A DNA stretch of 64,000 bases from Clostridia bacterium (GTDB lineage Bacteria > Bacillota > Clostridia > Lachnospirales > Lachnospiraceae): positions 1-64,000 of the forward strand of contig JAQXQS010000150.1 in assembly GCA_029101305.1 (NCBI GenBank), written 5' to 3'. The notes under the pieces are model-generated. The model saw only the letters and a program-made list of their open reading frames with translations. It was not told the DNA's origin and did not search any database. Every line of letters starts with the position of its first letter. The stretch's first letter is position 1. Both the position numbers and the translations under genes were made by a program. Positions 35,817-44,763 of this stretch are shown piece by piece.

Positions 35817-37055
35817 ATGAAAGCTAAAAAAGTGATGAGCCTGGCACTGGCTACCGCAATGATCGCAGGAATGACTGCATCCGCAACTGTTAACTGCTAC
35901 GCAGACGAGGAAGACAGCGTAGACAAGATCATCGTTTTCCAGTCTAAAGTAGAGATCATCGACCAGCTGGAAGAGCTGGCTGAGACATACGAAGATGAGA
36001 CTGGCGTAGAGGTTGAGGTTTGGGGAACCACAGGTGATGATTACCTTCAGCAGTTAAAGACCAAACTGGCTAACGGACAGGGACCGACCGTATATTCACT
36101 GCTTCCTGGCGCTGAGTCAGAGACCATGAAGAACTATGAAGCAGATCTTAGCGACTTAAGCTTCGTTGACAAGATCGCAGATGGCATGGCTGATGTTATT
36201 GATGACAAGACTGTTGGTATCCCATACACAATGGAAGGTTTTGGAATGGTTTACAACAAAGACCTCATCAATGCAGATGAAGTAACAGATTATGATTCCT
36301 TCGTAAAAATGCTGGAAGACCAGAAAGCAAACGGAATCAACGGATTTGGTCTTTCCCAGGAGAGCTACTTCCTGATCGGACATATCTTAAATACACCATT
36401 TGCTCTTCAGGAGAACCCAACTGAGTTCATCGAGAAATTAAATGCCGGTGAAGTTAAGATGGCAGATACACCAGAATTCCAGGAATTTGCAAAATTCTAT
36501 GCAGCAATCCGTGACAACTCTTACAACCCACTTGAAACAAACTATGATAAAGAGTGTGGTGATTTCGCAACAGGTAAAACAGCAGCAATCCATCAGGGTA
36601 ACTGGTGCTACAGCATGTTCGCTGATTATGATGTAGATTTCGATATGGGACTTGCTCCACTTCCGATCTGCGGAAACGATAAGATCGCTGTAAGTGTTCC
36701 GGCTGCATGGTATGTAAACTCTCAGGCATCTGAGGCTGAGCAGAAAGCTGGTAAAGATTTCCTTGAGTGGCTGTACACATCTGAGAGCGGACAGGATTAC
36801 CTGATGAACGAGTTCGGATTCCTTCCGGTTGTTGATGGTATGGAGAATGAAAGCCTTGACCCGATTTCCCAGCAGGTTGCTGATTATGCAGCTGAAGGAA
36901 AGACAATCTCCTGGCCGATGAATGACTGGCCGGCTGGTATCGTAGATGTATATCTTGTACCGGTTGCACAGGAGTTCTTTACTTCTGACATGTCCTGCGA
37001 AGATTTCCTTGCAGCACTTGATGATGCATGGGCACAGGCAAACGAGGCAAAATAA
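35817..37055 (+). CDS. Sugar ABC transporter substrate-binding protein (family 1)
   Basis: 412 residues. A signal peptide (MKAKKVMSLALATAMIAGMT) and cleavage near CYA-DEE are followed by a MalE/UgpB-like fold: VEVWGTTGDDYLQQL, then TMEGFGMVYNKDLIN, VSVPAAWYVN and a C-terminal WPMNDWPAGIVDVY. The cysteine near the cleavage site is in VNCYA, not a standard lipobox, so it may be secreted rather than lipid-anchored. AAGGAGG precedes the ATG. First gene of the importer operon; no ATPase is encoded nearby, so a shared MsmK-type ATPase is expected. Confidence 0.92.
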   Translation: MKAKKVMSLALATAMIAGMTASATVNCYADEEDSVDKIIVFQSKVEIIDQLEELAETYEDETGVEVEVWGTTGDDYLQQLKTKLANGQGPTVYSLLPGAESETMKNYEADLSDLSFVDKIADGMADVIDDKTVGIPYTMEGFGMVYNKDLINADEVTDYDSFVKMLEDQKANGINGFGLSQESYFLIGHILNTPFALQENPTEFIEKLNAGEVKMADTPEFQEFAKFYAAIRDNSYNPLETNYDKECGDFATGKTAAIHQGNWCYSMFADYDVDFDMGLAPLPICGNDKIAVSVPAAWYVNSQASEAEQKAGKDFLEWLYTSESGQDYLMNEFGFLPVVDGMENESLDPISQQVADYAAEGKTISWPMNDWPAGIVDVYLVPVAQEFFTSDMSCEDFLAALDDAWAQANEAK

Positions 37056-37116
37056 ATCCAGTCAGTAATGAAAACAGAATCAGTCTGAATTTCCATGACT
37101 GAAATGAAATAGGAAT

Positions 37117-37170
37117 CGCCCGGCAATGGGAGGCTGATGAAAACGCAAGCTCTTTCATGGCCGGGCGTTT
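37117..37170 (+). terminator. Intercistronic hairpin between binding-protein and permease genes
   Basis: CGCCCGGC and GCCGGGCG (37117-37124 and 37160-37167), with CAT/ATG extending inside, then TTTATTC. Probably partial termination or 3' protection, as after rbsB. Confidence 0.65.
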
Positions 37171-37190
37171 ATTCTGTAAATGGACATCTG

Positions 37191-37220
37191 GTTAAAAGCC
37201 TTTTTCAAACATGCTCTGGC
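37191..37220 (+). repeat. Dispersed AAACACGCTC repeat, copy 6
   Basis: GTTAAAAGCCTTTTTCAAAC followed by ATGCTCTGGC; intergenic, inside the importer operon. Confidence 0.5.
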
Positions 37221-37254
37221 AATGGCTTCATACTTCAGAAAGGAAGAAATAAAA

Positions 37255-38139
37255 ATGAAGAAAAAGAAAAGAAAAGATGCAGGCTGGTACGCCCTGTTTA
37301 CAGTGCCGCTGTTATTCGTATTTGCAACAATCGTATTGATCCCGTTTTTCATCGGCGTGGGTTACTCTTTCTTCTCCTGGGACGGACTTCCACTGAACCC
37401 AAAAGTTTTCGTAGGATTCAAGAATTATGTACGTCTGTTTTCTGACAGCCGTTTCATGACCTCCGCAGGACATACCGTAATCTTTACCGTATTTTCCGTG
37501 CTTCTGATCAATGTGATCGGTCTTGCATTTGCCCTGATCGTAACTACGAAGCTGAAAGTAAGAAACGCAGCAAGAGCAATGCTCTTCATGCCATATCTGA
37601 TCGGTGGTCTGATCCTTGGATATATCTGGAAATTTATTCTTGGTGATGGACTTTCCTATGTGGCAGAGGCTCTTGGAAGCAGCAGCAAGCTTCTTTCCAA
37701 CTGGCTGCTGGATCCCACTATGTCAATGGTTGCGCTGATCATTGTAAGTACCTGGCAGATGGCTGGCTACATTATGATCATTTATATTACCGGTATTATG
37801 GCGATTCCGGACGATGTTCTGGAAGCCGCTTCTGTAGATGGTGCAGGCTTCTGGCAGACTTTGTTAAAGATCAAATTCCCGCTGCTGATGCCATCCTTTA
37901 CAATCTGTCTGTTTATGACACTTTCCAACTGTTTCAAAATCTTCGATGTAAACCTGTCCCTGACCGGTGGTGGTCCTAACAATGCTACGGAGATGTTCGC
38001 CATGAACATTTACAATGAGATCTTCTCCCAGAGTAATTATGGATATGGACAGGCAAAAGCAATCGTGTTCCTGCTTGTAATTGCTGCGATTACCCTTGTA
38101 CAGGTTTCTGTGACTAAGAAAAGGGAGGTTGAAATGTAA
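37255..38139 (+). CDS. Sugar ABC transporter permease (MalF-type)
   Basis: 294 residues from the ATG at 37255 with AAGGAAG before it. Six hydrophobic helices; the EAA loop is EAASVDGAGFWQTLLKIKFP (about residues 190-209), which docks to the ATPase. Overlaps the next gene by one base (TAATG), so the two permeases are coupled. Confidence 0.93.
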   Translation: MKKKKRKDAGWYALFTVPLLFVFATIVLIPFFIGVGYSFFSWDGLPLNPKVFVGFKNYVRLFSDSRFMTSAGHTVIFTVFSVLLINVIGLAFALIVTTKLKVRNAARAMLFMPYLIGGLILGYIWKFILGDGLSYVAEALGSSSKLLSNWLLDPTMSMVALIIVSTWQMAGYIMIIYITGIMAIPDDVLEAASVDGAGFWQTLLKIKFPLLMPSFTICLFMTLSNCFKIFDVNLSLTGGGPNNATEMFAMNIYNEIFSQSNYGYGQAKAIVFLLVIAAITLVQVSVTKKREVEM

Positions 38140-38975
38140 TGAAAAAAGGAAAATCTATTGTTGCAAATGTACTTGTGATCCTTTTGTCGATTTTATGGCT
38201 TTTCCCGGTATATATTGTATTCGTAAACTCATTTAAAAACAGGGCAGAGCTGTATGAGAACATGCTGGCATGGCCAAAGAGCTTCAGCTTTGAATACTAT
38301 GAAAAAGCAATGAAGAAGATGAAATTCTTCCATGCTTTTGGAAACTCCCTTTTTGTAACCATCATTTCTATTGTGATCATTGTGATTCTGGCTTCTATGA
38401 CTGCATGGATGCTGGTTCGTGCAAATAACTTACTGAGCAAGATCATTTTCAGCACCTTTGTTGCTACCATGCTGATTCCGTTCCAGACCCTTATGATGCC
38501 TCTGATGCAGGAAATGGGCTGGATCCGTGATACGTTACATATCCAGATGCTGGACAATAAGCTTGGACTTGTATATATGTATATCGGTTTTGGTGCAAGT
38601 ATGGCTGTGTTCCTGTATCATGGCTTCGTGAAATCCATTCCGGTATCTCTGGAAGAGGCTGCTACCATCGATGGCTGCACCAAGTTCGGAGTATTCTGGA
38701 AGATCGTTTTCCCAATGCTGAAACCAACCACTATGACGGTTATCATCCTGGACGTCATCTGGATCTGGAATGACTATCTTCTTCCTTCCCTGGTACTTTC
38801 CAGCAAGGCAAACAGAACCATTCCGCTGTCTACATTCTCTTTCTTCGGACAGTTCACCATTCAGTGGAATATGGCGATGGCAGGTCTGACACTGACCATT
38901 ATCCCGGTAGTTATCTTCTACCTGTGTGCACAGAAATACATCATCAAAGGTGTTGCTGCCGGTGCGGTTAAATAA
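38139..38975 (+). CDS. Sugar ABC transporter permease (MalG-type)
   Basis: 278 residues, six helices, EAA loop EEAATIDGCTKFGVFWKIVF. Second channel subunit of the importer. 34 bases before the GH65 gene, which points to import followed directly by phosphorolysis. Confidence 0.93.
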   Translation: MKKGKSIVANVLVILLSILWLFPVYIVFVNSFKNRAELYENMLAWPKSFSFEYYEKAMKKMKFFHAFGNSLFVTIISIVIIVILASMTAWMLVRANNLLSKIIFSTFVATMLIPFQTLMMPLMQEMGWIRDTLHIQMLDNKLGLVYMYIGFGASMAVFLYHGFVKSIPVSLEEAATIDGCTKFGVFWKIVFPMLKPTTMTVIILDVIWIWNDYLLPSLVLSSKANRTIPLSTFSFFGQFTIQWNMAMAGLTLTIIPVVIFYLCAQKYIIKGVAAGAVK

Positions 38976-39009
38976 TGTCAACGAAAAATAACAACTTCGG
39001 AGGGAAGGC

Positions 39010-41295
39010 ATGAACGAGAAATGGATTTACAAAATTGATGATCTTAAGCTGGATAACGAGGCCCTCTTGGTAAATGAAACAATTTTCCATAATGCAAATG
39101 GATATATTGGAGTACGTTCCAATTTTGAGGAAGGATATCCGGAAGGATACGATACGATCCGCGGTTCCTATATCAATGGTTTTTATGATATCGCGGAAAT
39201 GAAGCAGGCAGAGAAGCTTTATGGCATGGCAGAGGAAAAAGAAACCATGCTGAATGTGGCAGACGGCCAGACGATCCGGGTTTATCTGGACGGAGAGAAA
39301 TTTTCCATGTTTGACGGAGAGGTTCTTTCTGGCAGCCGCTGGCTGGATATGCAGAACGGCTATACAGTGCGTAAAGTTTTGTGGAAAGCGCCTAATGGGA
39401 AAGAAGCGGAGATTGAAATCCGCAGAATGACTTCTTTTTCTCATCTGCAGCTGTTTGTGATCGATTATCAGGTAACACCGGTGAACTTTTCCGGTGAGGT
39501 CAGGATCGAATCAGAGCATCAGGGAAATGTGAGAAACTACTGCAATCCTAATGACCCGCGAGTTGCAGGGGAGAGCTTCCAGCACCTGATCCCGGATCAT
39601 GGGAACGTGGTAAATGGAGCGTCTTATCTTGTAACAAATACAGCTACTTCCGGACTTCAGGTATGTACAGGTGTGAAAAATATCATTTCTGCGGATGAAG
39701 TACAGACCGGTGAAATCGTTCTGGAAGGACACCATGCAGTTCAGAAATTTACTGTTTCCGCAAAACAGGGTGAAGCCATCCGCTTTGTGAAATATATGGT
39801 TTTTGCAGACAGCATCCGTTATGAGGATGTTCAGGAAGCTGCACAGGATGAGATGGAAGCAGTAACTGCTGTTTCCCTGGATGTGCTTTACAAAGAGCAG
39901 AGAGAATACCTGGACAAATTCTGGGAGAGCTCTGCGCTGGAAATTGATGGTGATGACGCCCTTTGTGCAGCGGTCCGCTACAATGCTTACCAGCTGATCC
40001 AGTCTGTTGGAAAAGATCCATATTGTGACATTGCAGCCAAAGGCTTAAGCGGTGAAGGTTATGAAGGACACTATTTCTGGGATACAGAAATGTATATGCA
40101 GCCATTCTTTACCCTGACCAATCCGGAGGTTTCCAAAAACCTTGTAGAGTACCGTTATTCCACACTGGATGAGGCAAGAAAAAATGCAAGGATCCTGGGA
40201 CATAAGAAGGGTGCGGCTTATCCGTGGCGTACCATCAGAGGAAGAGAATGCTCCGGTTATTTCCCGTCTGGTTCTGCGCAGTATCATATCAGTGGTGATA
40301 TTGCATATTCAACAGTTGCTTACTATCTGGCAACCGGAGATCTGGATTTTATGGCAGAAAAAGGTGCGGAGATCATCTTCGAAACTGCACGTATGTGGCT
40401 GGATCTGGGCTGCTGGTATAAAGGAACCTTCCAGCTTCATGAAGTGACAGGACCAGATGAATACACCTGTCTGGTAAGCAACAACTATTACACCAATCTG
40501 GATGCCCAGTATAACCTGCATTGGGCGGTAAGACTTTATAATCTGCTTAAAGAAGCTGGAAAGCTTGAACCGGTTGCAAAGAAGATTGGATTGGAAGAGT
40601 CAGAGATCGCAGAGTTTGAAAAAGCAGAAAAAGCGATGTATCTTCCATATGATGAGGAACTGGGAATCAATCCACAGGACGATTCTTTCCTGCACAAAGC
40701 AGTATGGGATTTCGAGCATACACCGAAGGATCATTATCCGTTACTTCTGCATTACCATCCTATGTATATTTACAGATATCAGGTATGTAAGCAGGCAGAT
40801 ACCGTTCTGGCACACTTTATTTTCGAGGATGCCCAGGATATTGAGACTATCCGTAAGTCCTTTGCATATTATGAGAAGGTTACCACTCACGATTCCTCAC
40901 TTTCTACCTGTATCTACAGTATTGTAGCTTCCAAACTGGGACTGGCTGATAAGGCATATGAGTATTTCGGGGATTCCGCGAAGCTGGATCTTTTCAATAC
41001 CCATCAGAATACAAAGGATGGAATCCACACTGCAAACATGGGTGGAAACTACATGGCAATTGTCTACGGCTTCGGCGGCTTCCGCCTGAAAGAAAGCGGA
41101 GCCTGGTTTGCACCTGCACTTCCGAAACAGTGGGATGCATATCGCTTTAAACTGATCTACCTGGGAAGACATATTCAGGTAGAGGTAAATAAAGACGGCA
41201 CTACTTTCACATTAGAGAGTGGAGAGCCGGTAGAGTTACATGTATATGGTGAAAAATGTGTACTGGAAAACAGTCTGCATTTTGCATTGAAATAA
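39010..41295 (+). CDS. GH65 disaccharide phosphorylase
   Basis: 761 residues, the normal GH65 length. N-terminal beta-sandwich (about 1-270), linker, then an (alpha/alpha)6 barrel with GYEGHYFWDTEMYMQPFF (about 351-367) and the catalytic acid E484 in HEVTGPDEYT. Conserved KQADTVLAHF helps bind phosphate. Family members split maltose, kojibiose, nigerose or trehalose with phosphate and release beta-glucose-1-phosphate. A beta-phosphoglucomutase lies 1.7 kb downstream, supporting this activity; linkage specificity is not assignable. Cytoplasmic. GGAGGGAAGGC precedes the ATG. Confidence 0.93.
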   Translation: MNEKWIYKIDDLKLDNEALLVNETIFHNANGYIGVRSNFEEGYPEGYDTIRGSYINGFYDIAEMKQAEKLYGMAEEKETMLNVADGQTIRVYLDGEKFSMFDGEVLSGSRWLDMQNGYTVRKVLWKAPNGKEAEIEIRRMTSFSHLQLFVIDYQVTPVNFSGEVRIESEHQGNVRNYCNPNDPRVAGESFQHLIPDHGNVVNGASYLVTNTATSGLQVCTGVKNIISADEVQTGEIVLEGHHAVQKFTVSAKQGEAIRFVKYMVFADSIRYEDVQEAAQDEMEAVTAVSLDVLYKEQREYLDKFWESSALEIDGDDALCAAVRYNAYQLIQSVGKDPYCDIAAKGLSGEGYEGHYFWDTEMYMQPFFTLTNPEVSKNLVEYRYSTLDEARKNARILGHKKGAAYPWRTIRGRECSGYFPSGSAQYHISGDIAYSTVAYYLATGDLDFMAEKGAEIIFETARMWLDLGCWYKGTFQLHEVTGPDEYTCLVSNNYYTNLDAQYNLHWAVRLYNLLKEAGKLEPVAKKIGLEESEIAEFEKAEKAMYLPYDEELGINPQDDSFLHKAVWDFEHTPKDHYPLLLHYHPMYIYRYQVCKQADTVLAHFIFEDAQDIETIRKSFAYYEKVTTHDSSLSTCIYSIVASKLGLADKAYEYFGDSAKLDLFNTHQNTKDGIHTANMGGNYMAIVYGFGGFRLKESGAWFAPALPKQWDAYRFKLIYLGRHIQVEVNKDGTTFTLESGEPVELHVYGEKCVLENSLHFALK

Positions 41296-41359
41296 TGAAT
41301 GGGGCATATCCGTTAAAAGAATCTTTGGAATTTGCATAAGCGGAATGCTTTGTGAAAAC

Positions 41360-41430
41360 AGCCCGGCGGGTGTCTGGTGATTTGGGGCAGGGAAGCTTGT
41401 CTGTAGGCACAGACCCTGCCGGGCTTTTTG
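41360..41430 (+). terminator. Terminator after GH65 gene
   Basis: AGCCCGGC and GCCGGGCT outer arms (GTCTG/CAGAC inside), then TTTTT. Confidence 0.8.
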
Positions 41431-41472
41431 CATGAATCCGTTGTTTCTCGTATGTTGTGCATTTTGTAAATA

Positions 41473-41509
41473 TTCAGGCTAACCTTCAAAATGCTTCGCA
41501 TTTCGTTGG
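41473..41509 (-). repeat. Palindrome family B, single-arm copy
   Basis: TTCAGGCTAACCTTCAAAAT followed by GCTTCGCATTTCGTTGG matches, with few changes, the minus strand of the right arm of the 48.63-48.77 kb element. Confidence 0.65.
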
Positions 41510-41552
41510 TATGACATATGAAATAAGGAGACTGTATTAGGAGATTACATAT

Positions 41553-42950
41553 ATGAAATTCAAATCAGATTTTTTGTGGGGAGCAGCCACTGCGGCTTAT
41601 CAGGTAGAAGGCGCTGCCCATGCAGATGGACGCGGAGATTCCGTGTGGGATGTTTTCTGTGAAAAAAAAGGAGCGGTTCTGGATGGAAGCTCTGGGGAAA
41701 ATGCCTGCATGCAGTATGAGCATGTAGAAGAAGATGTTGCGTTAATGGCGCAGATGGGACTGAAAGCCTATCGTTTTTCTTTAAGCTGGTCAAGAATCCT
41801 GCCAGAGGGTACCGGAGAAGTGAACCAGAAAGGAATTGATTACTATAATCATCTGATCGATTGCCTGAAGGCCCATAATATTGAGCCTTTTGTAACCTTA
41901 TACCACTGGGATCTGCCCCAGGCATTGCAGGAAAAAGGGGGATGGCTGAATCCGGATTCTGTACAGTGGTTTGGCGAGTATACGAAAATTGTGGCAGAAG
42001 CTTTTTCTGACCGTGTGAAATATTTTATCACATTTAATGAACCACAGTGTTTTATTGGACTTGGATATTACGGAACAGTCCATGCACCGGGACTGAACTG
42101 CTCTCCACGGGAAGCCTTTCTCGCAGCACACCATGTTCTGATGGCACATGGGCTTGCAGTAAAAACTTTGCGAAAATATGGAAAACAGGAGCTTCTGATC
42201 GGATACGCACCTACAGGAAGGTTTACTTATCCGAAAACCAACAGCAAAGAGGATATTCAGGCTGCCAAGGATATGATGTTCCATGAAATCGCAATAACAG
42301 AATGGGAATGGAGTATGACCTGGTGGAGTGATCCGGTATTCTTTGGAAAATATCCGGAGGATGCGTTGGAGCAATATAAGGGTATTGTTCCTGATTTTCC
42401 AGAAGAGGATATGGAGCTGATCTGCCAGCCGTTAGATTTTGTAGGCCAGAATATTTATGATGGCAGAATGGTAGAAATGGGAAAAGATGGGAAGCCGGTA
42501 TTTTCCCCGGAACCTCTTGGATTTGCCCATACCCATATGAAGAGCCCGGTTACACCGGAGATCCTGTACTGGATGCCGCAGTTTCTCTATGAAAGGTACG
42601 GCAAACCAGTGGTAGTGACAGAGAACGGTATTTCCAATGGGGATCTGGTATCCCTGGATGGAAAAGTACACGATGGATGCCGAATTGCATATCTGGAGCG
42701 CTATCTCCAGAAGCTGGGAGAGGCAGCTGAGCTTGTGCCGGTTATGGGATATTTCCACTGGTCCTTTATGGATAACTTTGAGTGGGCATGTGGATATCAG
42801 GAGCGTTTCGGACTGGTTTATGTGGATTATCCTACCCAGAAGCGTATTATGAAGGATTCCGGATACTGGTATGCGGATGTGATTCGGACAAATGGGGAAT
42901 GTATTGGAAATAGTGATGAATACAGTGATAGATGCATGATTATATGTTGA
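41553..42950 (+). CDS. GH1 beta-glucosidase / 6-phospho-beta-glucosidase
   Basis: 465 residues. The N-terminus FLWGAATAAYQVEGA is the GH1 signature; acid/base E163 lies in TFNEPQ and nucleophile E357 in VTENGIS. It hydrolyses beta-glucosides in the cytoplasm. The family also contains 6-phospho enzymes; pairing with an ABC importer rather than a PTS favours unphosphorylated substrates. The last about 12 residues look atypical. Follows the GH65 gene after a terminator. Confidence 0.92.
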   Translation: MKFKSDFLWGAATAAYQVEGAAHADGRGDSVWDVFCEKKGAVLDGSSGENACMQYEHVEEDVALMAQMGLKAYRFSLSWSRILPEGTGEVNQKGIDYYNHLIDCLKAHNIEPFVTLYHWDLPQALQEKGGWLNPDSVQWFGEYTKIVAEAFSDRVKYFITFNEPQCFIGLGYYGTVHAPGLNCSPREAFLAAHHVLMAHGLAVKTLRKYGKQELLIGYAPTGRFTYPKTNSKEDIQAAKDMMFHEIAITEWEWSMTWWSDPVFFGKYPEDALEQYKGIVPDFPEEDMELICQPLDFVGQNIYDGRMVEMGKDGKPVFSPEPLGFAHTHMKSPVTPEILYWMPQFLYERYGKPVVVTENGISNGDLVSLDGKVHDGCRIAYLERYLQKLGEAAELVPVMGYFHWSFMDNFEWACGYQERFGLVYVDYPTQKRIMKDSGYWYADVIRTNGECIGNSDEYSDRCMIIC

Positions 42951-43025
42951 ATTTTGTGAATATTGTTATAAATATTGCAGGCTTTGTATTTGCACTTTAA
43001 ATAAAAAGAAAGGATGGATATCACA

Positions 43026-43670
43026 ATGAAATACGAAGGAATTATTTTTGACCTTGATGGCGTAATCTGCCATACAGATGAATATCATTATCAGGCATGG
43101 AAAACATTAGCAGACAAGCTGGGAATTTATTTTGACCGTGAGATCAACAACCGTCTCAGAGGTGTAAGCCGTATGGCGAGCCTGGAGATCATTCTGGAGC
43201 GTTACGAAGGGGAGCCGCTTACAGAGGAGCAGAAGGAACAGTACGCTACAGAGAAAAATGAGGTGTACAAAAAGCTTCTTGGGAATATGAGCGAAAAAGA
43301 CCTTTCCAAAGAGGTGGCAGATACATTGCATGCACTCCGTGCAAAGGGATTAAAGCTTGCAATCGGTTCTTCCAGTAAGAACACTCCATACATTCTGGAA
43401 AGAATCGGACTGGGCGATTTCTTTGATGCTGTTTCTGATGGAAATAATATCACCCATTCCAAACCAGACCCGGAGGTATTTGTGAAAGCAGCCGAATTCC
43501 TTGGCTTACCGGCAGAGAAATGCATGGTAGTAGAGGACGCAGAGGCTGGAATTGACGCTGCCATTGCGGGACATATGGACAGTGCTGCAATCGGCGATGC
43601 AGTTGGATGTGGAAAAGCAACCTACAATCTGACCACATTTGCTGATCTTTTGAAAGCAGTAGAAGAATAA
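43026..43670 (+). CDS. pgmB: Beta-phosphoglucomutase
   Basis: 214 residues. The start at 43026 fits AAAGGA spacing better than the ATG at 43014. FDLDGVICHTDEYHYQAW carries nucleophile D8 and acid/base D10 (counting from this start D8 and D10 of FDLDG), and LRGVSRMASLEIIL is the substrate loop of beta-PGM. GSSSKN (motif II) and KPDPEVF plus VVEDAEAGIDAA (motifs III and IV) are intact. Converts beta-glucose-1-phosphate from the GH65 enzyme to glucose-6-phosphate. Confidence 0.93.
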   Translation: MKYEGIIFDLDGVICHTDEYHYQAWKTLADKLGIYFDREINNRLRGVSRMASLEIILERYEGEPLTEEQKEQYATEKNEVYKKLLGNMSEKDLSKEVADTLHALRAKGLKLAIGSSSKNTPYILERIGLGDFFDAVSDGNNITHSKPDPEVFVKAAEFLGLPAEKCMVVEDAEAGIDAAIAGHMDSAAIGDAVGCGKATYNLTTFADLLKAVEE

Positions 43671-43734
43671 AGAGAGAAAACAGAAGTTGCCGTTTCCTTT
43701 GAATGTGAGCGGTAACCATGTATGAGGCAAAAAG

Positions 43735-44625
43735 ATGGAAACAGAATTCTATAAATGGGAACCGCTTGCGGATGGTGTTTTCCATATTCAGGATTTATTT
43801 GGAGACTATATGTATCTGGTGGAGGGAACGCAAAAAGCCGCGTTGATCGATACTGGTATGGGATTTCCAGGGCTTCGAAAGCTTGTGGAAAAGCTTACTG
43901 ATAAGCCGGTTATCGTGTTGAATACTCATGGGCATCTGGATCATATCGGTGGAAATGATGAGTTTGATACGGTTTACCTGTATCAGGATGATTTTTCAGT
44001 GTATGAGAAACACAGGCAGGCTTCTTATCGCGCCGGAGTGATCGCGGGAATGAACCGGGAGCTGAACCTGAATCTTACGGACGAAGTTCTGCAGGTACTT
44101 AGCTGTGACAGAGTGGAGCGGGCATTTGTATCGGAAAGTTCTGAGGAAGAGGAAATACAGAGATTGGTTGCGGAAAAATTGGAGCGCGGAAGTGCAATAG
44201 CGGTTCAGGGAAAAGCAGAACTTCGGAATATGCCGCTTCAGATTGATCTAGGCGGCCGGGTATTAGAAGTACTTCATACTCCGGGGCATACAAAAGGCTC
44301 TGTCTGCTTTTATGACAGGGAAAATGAAATCCTGTTTTCCGGGGATACAGTGTGCAGCATGGGTGTAATGCTGAATTTTACAGAATCTGTACCAGTAGAA
44401 GAATTTATGAAAAGCATCTGTTTCCTGAAAGAGCAGGTAGGAAAATGCAAGGTGATCTGTCCGGGACACCATAAAATACCACTGGATTTTTCCTATTTTC
44501 AGAAATATCTGGATTGCGGGCAGCTGGTGCTTGCCCACCCGGAAATGGGAGTGGCGGAGGAGTCTGCATGCGGCAGATTTTTCCGGCTGCATTATGAGGA
44601 TGTAAGTCTGACATATGTAAAGTAA
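43735..44625 (+). CDS. MBL-fold metallohydrolase
   Basis: 296 residues. The metal motif NTHGHLDHIGG gives H65, H67, D69 and H70; further ligands lie in HTPGHTKGSVCF, FSGDTVCS and CPGHHKI. Broad family (glyoxalase II, lactonases, phosphodiesterases); no specific substrate can be called. Its position between pgmB and GH31 genes suggests a housekeeping or sugar-lactone role in the same operon (inference). Confidence 0.8.
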   Translation: METEFYKWEPLADGVFHIQDLFGDYMYLVEGTQKAALIDTGMGFPGLRKLVEKLTDKPVIVLNTHGHLDHIGGNDEFDTVYLYQDDFSVYEKHRQASYRAGVIAGMNRELNLNLTDEVLQVLSCDRVERAFVSESSEEEEIQRLVAEKLERGSAIAVQGKAELRNMPLQIDLGGRVLEVLHTPGHTKGSVCFYDRENEILFSGDTVCSMGVMLNFTESVPVEEFMKSICFLKEQVGKCKVICPGHHKIPLDFSYFQKYLDCGQLVLAHPEMGVAEESACGRFFRLHYEDVSLTYVK

Positions 44626-44649
44626 AATGTAAAGAACTTATAAGAAATC

Positions 44650-44707
44650 GTTACGGTTCAGAGCCAAATGGATTCCTGTGAAAAAGTGCTTTGCTCTGAA
44701 CCGTAAC
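44650..44707. repeat. Palindrome family B, short copy
   Basis: A perfect 15-base inverted repeat, GTTACGGTTCAGAGC and GCTCTGAACCGTAAC, with a 28-base loop. The loop start (CAAATGGATT) matches the left arm of the 48.63 kb element, so this looks like an internally deleted copy. It could also act as a hairpin between the MBL and GH31 genes. Confidence 0.75.
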
Positions 44708-44763
44708 AAGAAATCTATAAATGCAAAATGCGGGAAATATAGAATTGCACAAGGAGCAGAATA

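Noticed and set aside
44650..44707. Rho-independent terminator
   Set aside because: The 28-base loop, no T run and similarity to the 48.63 kb element favour a repeat copy; terminator function is secondary.
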